Source: an uncultured Bacteroidia bacterium (GTDB lineage: Bacteria > Bacteroidota > Bacteroidia > Bacteroidales > UBA932). Taken from it: 64,000 bases of DNA. Under the pieces are notes generated by a model that ran no database searches, was not told the DNA's origin, and worked only from the letters and a program-made list of their open reading frames with translations. Both the position numbers and the translations under genes were made by a program. The stretch is taken from contig CACXMA010000005.1 of NCBI GenBank assembly GCA_902768665.1, positions 37,979-101,978 of the forward strand, in the 5' to 3' direction. This document shows positions 1 to 7,833 of the stretch, in pieces; within the stretch, counting starts at the first letter, position 1, and every line of letters begins with the position of its first letter.

Positions 1-1
1 G

Positions 2-772
2 CTCTATTTCGTGCAGAAGGGGAACCTCTCCCGCCAGCTGCAGATGAACCGCAACCTCTTCATGTTCGAGATCGGGGAGGACTGCGAGAATGCCGGCGTC
101 TCCTACATCGACGACATGTATGCCCATCCGCAGATAACCGTCAAGGTCAAGGCCCATGACGCCGACGAGGCCGCCCGGCTCGTCACCGAGAACGCCGACG
201 CCATCTACCACAAGATCGAGCTCGCCGAGATCAACCGCAACGTCCTGAGCTGCTACCGCTATGAGCTCAAGGATATTACGGAGAAGATCGAAGCTTTTGC
301 CGGCGGCTCTCCGCGCATCCCGAACACGGGCTATACCGTCGCCGCCCAGGCGCCCGGCTTCATCTGGCTCAACAACGCCACGACCTATGTCACCTCCGGC
401 GTCATCGTGACCGCCTATCCGGCTACCGGCGAGAACGATCTCGACCCGGCCGAGCTGACGCGCCGCCTCCGGGAGCAGATCAATGCCAATGTCCCCGGCG
501 GTCCGGAAGGCTCCTACATGGATATCGTCGAAACGATCTCCCCGATAGTCTCCGACATCCGCGTCAACGGCCGTCCGATCAAGCAGATACGAAGCCGCTG
601 GACCATCAACGGCGACACCATGGGCGGGCCTTATGTCAGCCATTCCTTCCTTACCCCCGACGGCAAAAAGGTCGTCACGATGATGGCTTTCCTCTTCTGC
701 CAGCGCTACGACAACCGCATCTATTTCCGCAAGGTGGAATCCATCCTTTATTCCTTCAAGTGGAAGGAGTAA
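2..772 (+). CDS. DUF4837 family protein, 5' end missing
   Basis: The reading frame is open to the left edge of the window, so the N-terminus and any signal peptide are missing; 257 residues are visible. The sequence (motifs such as ISPIVSDIRVNGRPIKQIRS and the ending YSFKWKE) matches what I know of DUF4837, a Bacteroidetes-specific family usually annotated as lipoproteins of about 330 residues. No enzymatic motif is visible and the function is unknown. It ends about 30 bases before the promoter of the tRNA-Glu/rpsT unit. The family call is from memory of the pattern, with fair confidence. Confidence 0.75.
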   Translation, partial: LYFVQKGNLSRQLQMNRNLFMFEIGEDCENAGVSYIDDMYAHPQITVKVKAHDADEAARLVTENADAIYHKIELAEINRNVLSCYRYELKDITEKIEAFAGGSPRIPNTGYTVAAQAPGFIWLNNATTYVTSGVIVTAYPATGENDLDPAELTRRLREQINANVPGGPEGSYMDIVETISPIVSDIRVNGRPIKQIRSRWTINGDTMGGPYVSHSFLTPDGKKVVTMMAFLFCQRYDNRIYFRKVESILYSFKWKE

Positions 773-800
773 AAAAAGTTCCCGAAGGAGGGAAAAATAT

Positions 801-831
801 TTTGCAGGAAGAAAATTTATTCTTACCTTTG
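801..831 (+). promoter_or_regulatory. Promoter of tRNA-Glu/rpsT/tRNA-Pro unit
   Basis: TTTG at 801-804 and TACCTTTG at 824-831 are separated by 19 bases. This fits the Bacteroidetes primary sigma consensus (-33 TTTG, -7 TAnnTTTG). Transcription should start near 836, about 35 bases before the tRNA. Confidence 0.8.
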
Positions 832-869
832 CAGTCCCTTTCGGCATTATGTCGTGTGGGGCCACAGTT

Positions 870-944
870 GGTGGGTTCGTATAACGGTTAGTACTCGGGA
901 TTTTCATTCCCGCAATAGGAGTTCGATTCTCCTACCCACTACCA
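870..944 (+). tRNA. tRNA-Glu (UUC)
   Basis: A cloverleaf can be drawn by eye. The acceptor pairs 870-876 with 934-940 (first pair G-U), followed by discriminator A941 and an encoded CCA at 942-944. The anticodon stem CGGGA/TCCCG encloses loop TTTTCAT with anticodon TTC, and the T-loop is TTCGATT. It lies directly upstream of rpsT, with only 18 bases between. Confidence 0.95.
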
Positions 945-962
945 AATATAAAAAATAAAGTA

Positions 963-1217
963 ATGGCAAACACGAAATCTGCACAGAAAGCCGTTCGCCA
1001 GAGCGAAAGGCACAGATTGCATAACAAGTATTATGCAAAGACGACGAGGAACGCGATCCGCGACCTCCGCAACACTACTGACAAGAAGGCCGCTGAGGAG
1101 TCCGCTCCGAAGGTCTATGCGATGATCGACAAGCTCGCAAAGATCGGCGTTATCCACAAGAACAAGGCTTCGAACCTCAAGAGCGGTCTCGCCGTCTACA
1201 TCAACAAGCTTTCCTAA
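963..1217 (+). CDS. rpsT: 30S ribosomal protein S20
   Basis: This is an 84-residue basic protein starting [17 protein letters not shown], the characteristic S20 N-terminus. S20 binds 16S rRNA in the small subunit body. There is no terminator between it and the upstream tRNA-Glu or the downstream tRNA-Pro, so the three are probably processed from one transcript. Length is normal for the family. Confidence 0.97.
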   Translation: MANTKSAQKAVRQSERHRLHNKYYAKTTRNAIRDLRNTTDKKAAEESAPKVYAMIDKLAKIGVIHKNKASNLKSGLAVYINKLS

Positions 1218-1247
1218 GGGAAACGTAGAGAAATAGCCGAAAGGCAT

Positions 1248-1320
1248 CGGGATGTAGCGCAGTTGGTAGCGCACTACGTTCGGGACGTAGGGGTCGCTCG
1301 TTCGAGTCGAGTCATCCCGA
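1248..1320 (+). tRNA. tRNA-Pro (CGG)
   Basis: The acceptor CGGGATG at 1248-1254 pairs with CATCCCG at 1313-1319, with discriminator A1320. The anticodon stem CTACG/CGTAG encloses TTCGGGA, giving anticodon CGG. CCA is not encoded. It sits 30 bases after rpsT and is followed directly by a terminator. Confidence 0.95.
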
Positions 1321-1325
1321 CACAG

Positions 1326-1353
1326 AAAAAGCAGGGCAAACGCCCTGCTTTTT
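1326..1353 (+). terminator. Intrinsic terminator after tRNA-Pro
   Basis: The arms AAAAAGCAGGGC and GCCCTGCTTTTT form a perfect hairpin with loop AAAC and a U-rich 3' arm. It closes the tRNA-Glu/rpsT/tRNA-Pro transcript. Confidence 0.9.
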
Positions 1354-1381
1354 CTATACCGGTTTGAGGATAGAGACAAAA

Positions 1382-1413
1382 CAAAAGAAGCGAACCTTGC
1401 GGCTCGCTTCTTT
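1382..1413 (-). terminator. Terminator of tRNA-Asn
   Basis: The inverted repeat AAAGAAGCGA...TCGCTTCTTT (one internal mismatch) lies just past the 3' end of the minus-strand tRNA. On the minus strand the stem is followed by TGTTTTGTC. It faces the tRNA-Pro terminator, so the two convergent transcripts are separated. Confidence 0.8.
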
Positions 1414-1416
1414 CTG

Positions 1417-1490
1417 CTCCTCAAGTAGGACTTGAACCTACGACCCTCTGATTAACAGTCAGATGCTCTAACCAACTGAGCTATTGAGGA
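1417..1490 (-). tRNA. tRNA-Asn (GUU)
   Basis: Read on the minus strand, TCCTCAA at 1490-1484 pairs with TTGAGGA at 1424-1418. The anticodon arm TCTGA-CTGTTAA-TCAGA gives GTT. D-loop and T-loop (TTCAAGT) are canonical. CCA is not encoded. Confidence 0.95.
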
Positions 1491-1515
1491 ATTTTCCGTT
1501 GTCGAAACGGGATTG

Positions 1516-1546
1516 CAAAGGTACAACTTATTTTTGAATCTCCAAA
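1516..1546 (-). promoter_or_regulatory. Promoter of tRNA-Asn
   Basis: On the minus strand TTTG (1546-1543) and TACCTTTG (1523-1516) are 19 bases apart, matching the Bacteroidetes consensus. They lie about 25 bases before the mature tRNA. Confidence 0.8.
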
Positions 1547-1572
1547 TAAAAAGATAAAAAAATTGCGGGTCG

Positions 1573-2406
1573 TCAGGCCCGCAGGATTTCCAGCTCTTCC
1601 GCGCTATATAATATGGTATCGAGCCAGTCGGGGGCGAAGTGCGCGGCGAGGAAGAAGGCGCCGAAGAAAAGGGCGGCCAGAGCCACCAGGATCAGCAGAA
1701 TCCGAAGCGTCCGCTTCCAGCCCCTCGACATCGGCCTCCTTTGCTTTGCCGCTTTCTCCGTCACTGCACGGCTTGTCCCTGGAATCTGCTCCCCGGCCAT
1801 CATCTGCTTTACCTGTTCGGCAACCATAGCCTGGATGTCCTCCCTGGTGACGGCAGCGGCGGGCTTCTCCTCCGCTTCCTGTCCTTCAACGGGCTCTGCG
1901 ACGGCTTCTTCAGCCTCTTCTGCTTTCCCATCCAGGATGGAAGCGAGCCCGGCCACGGCGGCGCTTACCTGCTCCGGAGTCTCCTCGTGGGTCTTCAGGG
2001 AGATGGGCTCGAGGCCGAAGCCGTCGGGGTAGATGTCGAGATCCTCGTCGGCGATGAAGAAGAAATTGTTCTCGCGGGTCGCGCGGAGGCGTCCCAGCCC
2101 CGGGAACTGGACGGACTTTTTCGTCATCAGCTCGGTCTTCAGCGTGCCGAGGAATTCGGTCAGGATCTGCAGCGCGGATTCGTAGGGGACGTCGTTGGAC
2201 GAGGCGTAGATGTCGGCCAGCAGCGTGTCCGCGCCCTCCCGCTGGGTGAAACTCAGCCTCCGGTAGGGGGGATTGATGGTATAGCCCTTGTCGGAGAAGG
2301 AGGCACCGACCAGCTCGGCCACGAAAGTGCCGATGCCGGGCAGTGTCACGGCATCGTTCTCAAGGATCAGCTCCCTGACCATCTTTGCTAGCAGCGGGGT
2401 ATCCAT
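1573..2406 (-). CDS. CCDC81-type HU-domain membrane protein
   Basis: The protein has 277 residues. The N-terminal ~130 residues carry the DNA-binding-like HU fold of the prokaryotic CCDC81 family: LPGIGTFVAEL (21-31), INPPYRRLSFTQ (44-55), then a second HU-like half with VQFPGLGRLRA. An acidic Glu/Ala-rich linker (about 150-215) leads to a basic patch and one transmembrane helix near residues 235-255, so the HU domain is probably cytoplasmic. Relatives often end in a SPOR domain that binds denuded septal peptidoglycan; here only about 20 residues follow the helix, so SPOR is absent. The role is unproven; a link between nucleoid and envelope is inference. Confidence 0.7.
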   Translation of the reverse strand: MDTPLLAKMVRELILENDAVTLPGIGTFVAELVGASFSDKGYTINPPYRRLSFTQREGADTLLADIYASSNDVPYESALQILTEFLGTLKTELMTKKSVQFPGLGRLRATRENNFFFIADEDLDIYPDGFGLEPISLKTHEETPEQVSAAVAGLASILDGKAEEAEEAVAEPVEGQEAEEKPAAAVTREDIQAMVAEQVKQMMAGEQIPGTSRAVTEKAAKQRRPMSRGWKRTLRILLILVALAALFFGAFFLAAHFAPDWLDTILYSAEELEILRA

Positions 2407-2413
2407 ATCGAGG

Positions 2414-2421
2414 CAAAGTTA
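2414..2421 (-). promoter_or_regulatory. -7 box of the HU-domain gene
   Basis: TAACTTTG on the minus strand ends 7 bases before the ATG at 2406, so the 5' leader would be only a few bases long. No clear -33 TTTG is seen at the right distance. Confidence 0.5.
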
Positions 2422-2431
2422 CGAAATATTT

Positions 2432-2462
2432 TTTGTCAATCCTTGGGGATTGCGTAAATTTG
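2432..2462 (+). promoter_or_regulatory. Promoter of acyl-ACP thioesterase
   Basis: TTTG at 2432-2435 and TAAATTTG at 2455-2462 are 19 bases apart. The -7 box ends 6 bases before the chosen ATG, which implies a nearly leaderless mRNA and argues against any more upstream start. Confidence 0.7.
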
Positions 2463-2468
2463 CATACT

Positions 2469-3236
2469 ATGATCAGTGAAGTATACAACGAAGGTTACAA
2501 GTTCTGTCAGGACATGCGCATCCCGTGCTACGAAACGGATGCGGCCTTCTGCCTCAAGCCGGCCTCTTTCATGGATATGGCGCAGGAAATTGCCTACTGG
2601 GCGGCTCAGGCGCTGGGTTTCGGCTATGACGACCTGCAGCGGCACCATACCGCCTGGGTCCTTTCCCGGATGCATTTCCACTGCGAGACCCTGCCGATGT
2701 GGCGGGACCCGGTGGTCTTGAAGACCTGGCACAAGGGTGCCGACGGCCTGTTCTTCCTCCGTGACTTCCAGCTTCTGACCCCGGGCGGCGGGAGCCTGGT
2801 CCGTGCGACGAGCTCCTGGCTCGTCATGGACATGGAGACGCGCCGGCTGGTCCGCGGCGGCGACGTGCTCCAACTGGTGGACTCCGACACCCGCGTCGAG
2901 GAAGACGCCATCGCCGAGCCCGCCCCGAAGATCGTCATCCCGAAGGACCTCCCGCTGGAGGAGAAGGGCTTCCGGACGGTGTCCTATTCCGATGTCGACA
3001 TCATCGGCCACACCAACAACGCCCGTTATATCGTCTGGGCGTTCGACTGTCTGGATTACGACCTGACTTCCCGCAGCCGCGTCCGGGATATCTACATCAA
3101 TTTCAACAAGGAGACCCGTCCCGGCGAAAAGGTGCAGCTTTTTGTCGCCGCCGCCGAGGAGGACGGCCATCCTGTTCGCTACGTCGAAGGCCTCGCCGAC
3201 GGCAAGTCCGCCTTCGTCACCAAAATCGTCTTCTAA
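2469..3236 (+). CDS. Acyl-ACP thioesterase
   Basis: This 255-residue protein releases fatty acids from acyl carrier protein. It is a double hotdog-fold enzyme: the first half carries the substrate helix segment SFMDMAQEIAYWAAQALG, and the second carries DVDIIGHTNNARYI with the conserved His-Asn/Asn-Asn cluster of the catalytic hotdog. Length fits bacterial FatA/FatB-like thioesterases (about 245-260). An in-frame start exists upstream at 2385, but it lies before the promoter, so the ATG at 2469 is preferred. The next gene begins three bases after the stop, suggesting co-transcription. Confidence 0.88.
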   Translation: MISEVYNEGYKFCQDMRIPCYETDAAFCLKPASFMDMAQEIAYWAAQALGFGYDDLQRHHTAWVLSRMHFHCETLPMWRDPVVLKTWHKGADGLFFLRDFQLLTPGGGSLVRATSSWLVMDMETRRLVRGGDVLQLVDSDTRVEEDAIAEPAPKIVIPKDLPLEEKGFRTVSYSDVDIIGHTNNARYIVWAFDCLDYDLTSRSRVRDIYINFNKETRPGEKVQLFVAAAEEDGHPVRYVEGLADGKSAFVTKIVF

Positions 3237-3239
3237 CCT

Positions 3240-4922
3240 ATGCACAACCTGTTTTTCGGCACCGGCGTCGCCCATTCGATTCTGCTTCTCGCCTTTGTCA
3301 TCGGCGTCGGTCTCTATCTCGGCCGCTTCAAGGTCAAGGGCGTGTCCCTGGGCTCGACCTGGATTCTTTTCATGGGCATCCTCATGGGCCATCTCGGCTT
3401 CCGGGCCGACGGCGAGGTGCTGCATTTCGTCAAGGAATTCGGCCTGATCCTGTTCGTCTTCTCGATCGGTCTGCAGGTCGGTCCCGGCTTTTTCCACAGC
3501 TTCCGCAGCGGCGGCGTCAAGATGAACCTTTTTGCTGCGATGAACGTCCTGCTTGCGGTCGTGATGACCTGGGGCATCGCGGAAATGACCGATACGGACC
3601 TCGGGACCATGACCGGCGTCATGTCCGGTGCCGTGACGAACACCCCCGGGCTCGGTGCCGCCCAGCAGACCTATGTCGACGTCGCCACCTCAGCCGGCGG
3701 AGATCCCGTCCTGGCGAGTCAGGAGGCCGGTTCGCTGGCTTCCGGTTATGCCGTCGCCTATCCGATCGGCGTACTCGGCGTGATCCTCGCCATCCTGCTC
3801 CTGCGGCCCCTTTTCCGGATCAACCCCAAGAAAGAACTGGAAACGCTCAAGGCTGCGGAAGATGCCGTCGGAAAGGCCCGCCGGATGCATGTTGCCGTGG
3901 AGAATCCCGCCATTTTCGGGCGCAAGCTCTTCGACGTGTCCCGCGAGTTCGGCGGTGACTTTGTCGTTTCCCGCGTCATGAAGGGCGAAAAGATCCTCTT
4001 CCCGGCTTCGGATACCGTGCTGGAAGAGGGCGACAAGCTCCTTGTCGTCACGAGCCAGGAGGAGGTGGACCGCATCCGCATCCTCTTCGGGCAGGAGGTG
4101 CCGATGCACGTGCAGGACTGGGTCGAGAAGGACCACAATCTCGTGACGCGCCGCATCGTCGTCACCAAATCTTCCCTGACCGGCAAGCGGCTCAAGCAGC
4201 TGCAGTTCCGCGGCGCTTACGGCGTCAGCGTGACCCGTGTCGTCCGCGCCGGCGTCGAGCTGGTCGCGAGCCCGGACCTCTACCTCCAGATGGGCGACGG
4301 CCTCGTCTGCGTCGGTACGGAGAAGAACATCGACCATCTCGCCGAACGCGTGGGCAATTCCGCCGACGCGCTGAACAAGCCGAACCTCGTCCCGATCTTC
4401 CTCGGCATCGTGGTCGGTATCATCTTCGGTTCGATCCCCATCCATTTCCCCGGCATTCCGCAGGCCATCAAGCTCGGCCTGGCCGGCGGTCCGCTGATCA
4501 TCGCCATCCTTCTCGGCCACTTCGGCCCCAAGTATAAGATTACGACCTACACCACCGCCTCAGCCAACCTCATGGTCCGCGAAATCGGCATCTCGCTCTT
4601 CCTCGCGGCTGTCGGTATCGGCGCGGGCGGCAACTTCTGGTCTTCCATCACCGGCGGCGGTTACTGGTGGATTCTCTACGGCGCCCTGATCACGCTGGTG
4701 CCGGTGTCGCTGACCTTCATCCTGGCCCGGACCCTCGGGAAACTCAATTTCTACCAGATCTGCGGTCTCATCTCCGGTTCCTGCACCAACCCGCCCGTGC
4801 TCGCTTTCGCCCAGGGCATGTACGGCAGCGATTACGCCAGCGTCAATTACGCCACGGTCTATCCGCTGTCGATGTTCCTCCGCGTGCTGGCGGCCCAGGT
4901 CCTCATTCTGATCGCCCTCTGA
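3240..4922 (+). CDS. YidE/AspT-type putative transporter with two TrkA_C domains
   Basis: This 560-residue inner membrane protein has the layout of the aspartate:alanine exchanger (AAE) family: hydrophobic helices at about 1-190, two cytoplasmic RCK_C/TrkA_C-like regulatory domains at about 210-290 and 295-375, then more helices at about 380-560. Both membrane halves carry the YidE/YbjL duplication pattern (for example SGAVTNTPGLGAAQQ and SGSCTNPPVLAFAQG). Substrate cannot be read from sequence; known members exchange aspartate and alanine or are orphans. It starts 3 bases after the thioesterase stop, and its own stop overlaps the next start. Confidence 0.85.
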   Translation: MHNLFFGTGVAHSILLLAFVIGVGLYLGRFKVKGVSLGSTWILFMGILMGHLGFRADGEVLHFVKEFGLILFVFSIGLQVGPGFFHSFRSGGVKMNLFAAMNVLLAVVMTWGIAEMTDTDLGTMTGVMSGAVTNTPGLGAAQQTYVDVATSAGGDPVLASQEAGSLASGYAVAYPIGVLGVILAILLLRPLFRINPKKELETLKAAEDAVGKARRMHVAVENPAIFGRKLFDVSREFGGDFVVSRVMKGEKILFPASDTVLEEGDKLLVVTSQEEVDRIRILFGQEVPMHVQDWVEKDHNLVTRRIVVTKSSLTGKRLKQLQFRGAYGVSVTRVVRAGVELVASPDLYLQMGDGLVCVGTEKNIDHLAERVGNSADALNKPNLVPIFLGIVVGIIFGSIPIHFPGIPQAIKLGLAGGPLIIAILLGHFGPKYKITTYTTASANLMVREIGISLFLAAVGIGAGGNFWSSITGGGYWWILYGALITLVPVSLTFILARTLGKLNFYQICGLISGSCTNPPVLAFAQGMYGSDYASVNYATVYPLSMFLRVLAAQVLILIAL

Positions 4923-5518
4923 TGTTCGACCTGGTCTATCCTTCCGAGCCGGCCCCGATCCTGCCGCGGCCGACCGTCGACGCCCCCGGCGAATTCCGTC
5001 CCCGCCCCGGGGATGAGATGCTTCCTGTCGTGGAGCCGAGCGGCCTTGTCATCGGCCAGGCTACCCGCCACGCCTGCCACAGCGGCACGCACCTGCTGCA
5101 TCCCGTCGTCCATCTCCACATCATCGACCGCGAGGGCAGGATCTGGCTCCAGAAAAGGTCCATGACCAAGGATCTCTGGCCCGGTCGCTGGGACACGGCC
5201 GTCGGCGGCCATATTTCCTACGGCGAGCAGGTCCGCGACGCCCTCGCCCGCGAGGCTGCCGAGGAGACCGGCCTGACGGATTTCAACCCCGAATTCATCG
5301 AAGCCTATACCTGGGAGACCGAGCGCGACAGCGAGTTTGTCGTCGTCTTCGCCATGGTCGGGCACCCGGATCTCCGTCCCGACAACACCGAGGTGACGGA
5401 AGGGAAGTGGTGGACACAGGAAGAAATCCTCCACGCCTGCAAGGCCCACCGTCTCCTGACGCCGAATTTCGAAAGTGAGTTCCTCCGCGTGCGGAGTGCG
5501 CTGCAGTCTTTGTTATAA
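4922..5518 (+). CDS. Nudix hydrolase
   Basis: The protein has 198 residues. A perfect Nudix box lies at 96-118 (G-x5-E-x7-REAAEETGL), which binds metal and cleaves nucleoside diphosphate-linked substrates. The preceding segment (WLQKRSMTKDLWPGRWDTA) resembles the YfcD/isopentenyl-diphosphate isomerase-like branch, but the substrate is unknown. The start is set by translational coupling: the ATG shares its A with the transporter TGA. The promoter of the downstream peptidoglycan operon overlaps its stop codon. Confidence 0.85.
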   Translation: MFDLVYPSEPAPILPRPTVDAPGEFRPRPGDEMLPVVEPSGLVIGQATRHACHSGTHLLHPVVHLHIIDREGRIWLQKRSMTKDLWPGRWDTAVGGHISYGEQVRDALAREAAEETGLTDFNPEFIEAYTWETERDSEFVVVFAMVGHPDLRPDNTEVTEGKWWTQEEILHACKAHRLLTPNFESEFLRVRSALQSLL

Positions 5519-5540
5519 ACGGTTTTTTTTCTTATCTTTA
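5509..5540 (+). promoter_or_regulatory. Promoter of HIT-like/SpoIID operon
   Basis: TTTG at 5509-5512 and TATCTTTA at 5533-5540 are 20 bases apart. The -7 box ends 7 bases before the ATG at 5548, again implying a very short leader. Confidence 0.65.
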
Positions 5541-5547
5541 CGGAGTT

Positions 5548-7833
5548 ATGGCCACGCAGCAGGAAATAGACAAGTTCGTACATGACCAGCTCTCCGTCTG
5601 GCCCGAGATGGCGGCGTCCTTCCGAACGCTCAAGGGCGTGCGGGTGCGCCAGATGCCCCTCGGCGGCCTGCTGGTGAATGTCCAGTGCAATCCGGAACGC
5701 ATCAGCAGCACCACGGCCGATGTTTCCCCCGAGGTCATCGCCGCCCGTCCCTGTCCGATCTGCGCGGACCATCGCCCCGAAAATCAGCACTTCATCAAGC
5801 TGGAAGGCCGAAAAGGCCGTAAATACGACCTCATCGTCAACCGTTTCCCGATCTTTCCGCAGCATTTTGTCATCGTGCGGGAGGTCCACGAGCCGCAGTC
5901 GATATGGAACCGCTACGTCGATATGCTCGACATGACCGGGCACCTTCCCGGCTGCGTCATTTTCTATAACGGCCCCGAGTCCGGCGCATCGATTCCGGAC
6001 CACCTCCACTTCCAGGCCGCCCGCAAGGGATATATGCCCCTTGAGCGCTCGGTGGACCGTCTGCTGAGCCTCGTCTCGCAGGCTGAGGGCCATACCGTCC
6101 CGGAGAGCATTGCGGCGGACCTCGAGTATGTCGCGTCGGTCCAGGACGCCCAGCTCTTCCATTACAAGCACTTTACGCGCGGCGTGTTCGCCCTTCGCGC
6201 CACGACATCCAAGTCGATGGCCAAGATGTTCTACCGTCTGCTGGACTGCGCGCCCTTCCTGCCCGGGGAGGGGGAGCCGCGATTCAACGCCCTTTCCTGG
6301 CGCACGGACAGCGAGTACAGGGCCGTCGTGGTCCTTCGCAGCGAGAGCCGTTCGCGCCACTATTTCGCGACCGGCGAGGAGCATTTTACCATCGGCCCCG
6401 GCTGCGCCGACATGGCCGGCTGCTTCATCCTGCCGGACCCGGCCGATTTCGACCGCCTGACCCCGGAAATCCTGCGTGAAGTGGTCGACGAGGTGTCCAT
6501 CTCCGAGGAGACGGAAAAGCTGATCCTGTGGCGCCTCGTGCGGCAGCAGCCTAAGATTGAGGTCGGCATCCTGTCCGGCCCCGAGATCACTTTCGAGATC
6601 ATCTCCGATGGCGCCGGGCCGCAGAAGGTCAGCTACCGCGAGGGCAAGATCGACTACGGCGGGACGCTCTACGATGAGCTCTATTTCGAGGCCCAGACGA
6701 TCTCCACCCTTTTTGCCGAGCCGTCGTTCAAGCTCCACGGCGTCCGCATCGGCAAGGACTTCCACTGGGAGCGCCTGCAGGAGCAGACTTTTGCCGGCAC
6801 CCTCAAGTTCATCGTCGACAACGGCGCCGTGACGGCCGTCAATATCATCGGCTTGGAGGATTACCTGCTCAGCGTCATTTCTTCCGAGATGCGCGCCAGC
6901 GCGAGTCTCGAGTTCCTCAAGGCGCACGCCGTCATCTCTCGTTCCTGGGCCGTCGCCCAGCTCCGCTCCCGCCACGCCCATCCCGGCGAGATCCCCTTCG
7001 CCGCCCCCGATACCCCCTCGCTGGTCACCTGGCTTGAGAATGCTGCCTCCAGCCTCCGGGCAGGGCTTTTGGGTACCTCTGCCACTACGGCTTGCGGCAG
7101 CAAGCGGATTGTCAAGTGGTTCGACCACGATGACCACAAGCGCTACGATTTCTGCGCGGACGACCATTGCCAGCGGTATCAGGGCCTGACGCTCGCGATC
7201 GGCGAGAATGTCCGGACGGCCATCGACGCGACCTGGGGCGAGGTGCTCAGCTTCGGGGGAGAGGTCTGCGACACGCGCTTCTCCAAGTGCTGCGGCGGCC
7301 TGACGGAGCGCTTCTCGACCTGCTGGGAGGACAAGGACCTCCCGTACCTTCCCGTCAAGGAGGATCCCTGGTGCAATACCGACGACAAGGCCGTCCTGTC
7401 GCAGGTGCTGAACGATTACGACCTCGAGACGACGGACTTCTACCGCTGGACGGAAGAATACACCGTCCAGGAGCTGTCGGACCTCGTCCGGGAGCGCAGC
7501 GGCATCGATATCGGCACGCTGACGGGCCTCGTCCCGCTCGAGCGGGGCGGTTCCGGCCGCATCAAACTCCTCCGTTTCGAGGGCACGAAAGGCTCTTTCG
7601 AGGCTGGTAAGGAGCTGATTATCCGCCGTTTCCTGTCAAAGAGCCACCTCAAGTCCTCCGCATTTGACGCGGAGTTCACCGCCGACGGGCGGGTCATCCT
7701 CCATGGCTCCGGCTGGGGCCACGGCGTGGGCCTTTGCCAGATCGGCGCCGCCAACATGGCCGCCCACGGCCACTCCTACAGGGAAATCCTTTCTTTCTAT
7801 TATCCCGGATCCGAGCTGACTCATGGAGAATAA
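5548..7833 (+). CDS. DUF4922 (HIT/GalT-like) and SpoIID/LytB fusion protein
   Basis: The protein has 761 residues. Residues ~20-320 look like DUF4922, related to GDP-sugar phosphorylase/HIT enzymes: CPIC at 69-72, NRFPIFPQHFV at 98-108, and the HIT-like triad H152-x-H154-x-Q156 in IPDHLHFQ. Residues ~400-755 are a SpoIID/LytB domain: the core with YLLSVISSEM (the Glu at 447 matches the residue needed for SpoIID transglycosylase activity) and the signature GWGHGVGLCQIGA at 722-734. SpoIID cleaves glycan strands denuded of stem peptides. No signal peptide is visible, which is odd for a wall-acting domain. The AmpG-like gene overlaps the 3' end and NamZ follows, pointing to muropeptide metabolism. 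Domain calls are confident; the joint reaction is not known to me. Confidence 0.8.
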   Translation: MATQQEIDKFVHDQLSVWPEMAASFRTLKGVRVRQMPLGGLLVNVQCNPERISSTTADVSPEVIAARPCPICADHRPENQHFIKLEGRKGRKYDLIVNRFPIFPQHFVIVREVHEPQSIWNRYVDMLDMTGHLPGCVIFYNGPESGASIPDHLHFQAARKGYMPLERSVDRLLSLVSQAEGHTVPESIAADLEYVASVQDAQLFHYKHFTRGVFALRATTSKSMAKMFYRLLDCAPFLPGEGEPRFNALSWRTDSEYRAVVVLRSESRSRHYFATGEEHFTIGPGCADMAGCFILPDPADFDRLTPEILREVVDEVSISEETEKLILWRLVRQQPKIEVGILSGPEITFEIISDGAGPQKVSYREGKIDYGGTLYDELYFEAQTISTLFAEPSFKLHGVRIGKDFHWERLQEQTFAGTLKFIVDNGAVTAVNIIGLEDYLLSVISSEMRASASLEFLKAHAVISRSWAVAQLRSRHAHPGEIPFAAPDTPSLVTWLENAASSLRAGLLGTSATTACGSKRIVKWFDHDDHKRYDFCADDHCQRYQGLTLAIGENVRTAIDATWGEVLSFGGEVCDTRFSKCCGGLTERFSTCWEDKDLPYLPVKEDPWCNTDDKAVLSQVLNDYDLETTDFYRWTEEYTVQELSDLVRERSGIDIGTLTGLVPLERGGSGRIKLLRFEGTKGSFEAGKELIIRRFLSKSHLKSSAFDAEFTADGRVILHGSGWGHGVGLCQIGAANMAAHGHSYREILSFYYPGSELTHGE

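Noticed and set aside
2436-3497. Long minus-strand frame opposite the thioesterase
   Set aside because: Antisense shadow of a well-supported gene; acidic, low-information product without family likeness.
5305-7167. Long minus-strand frame opposite the Nudix and HIT/SpoIID genes
   Set aside because: Overlaps two genes with clear domains; no motif in its translation.
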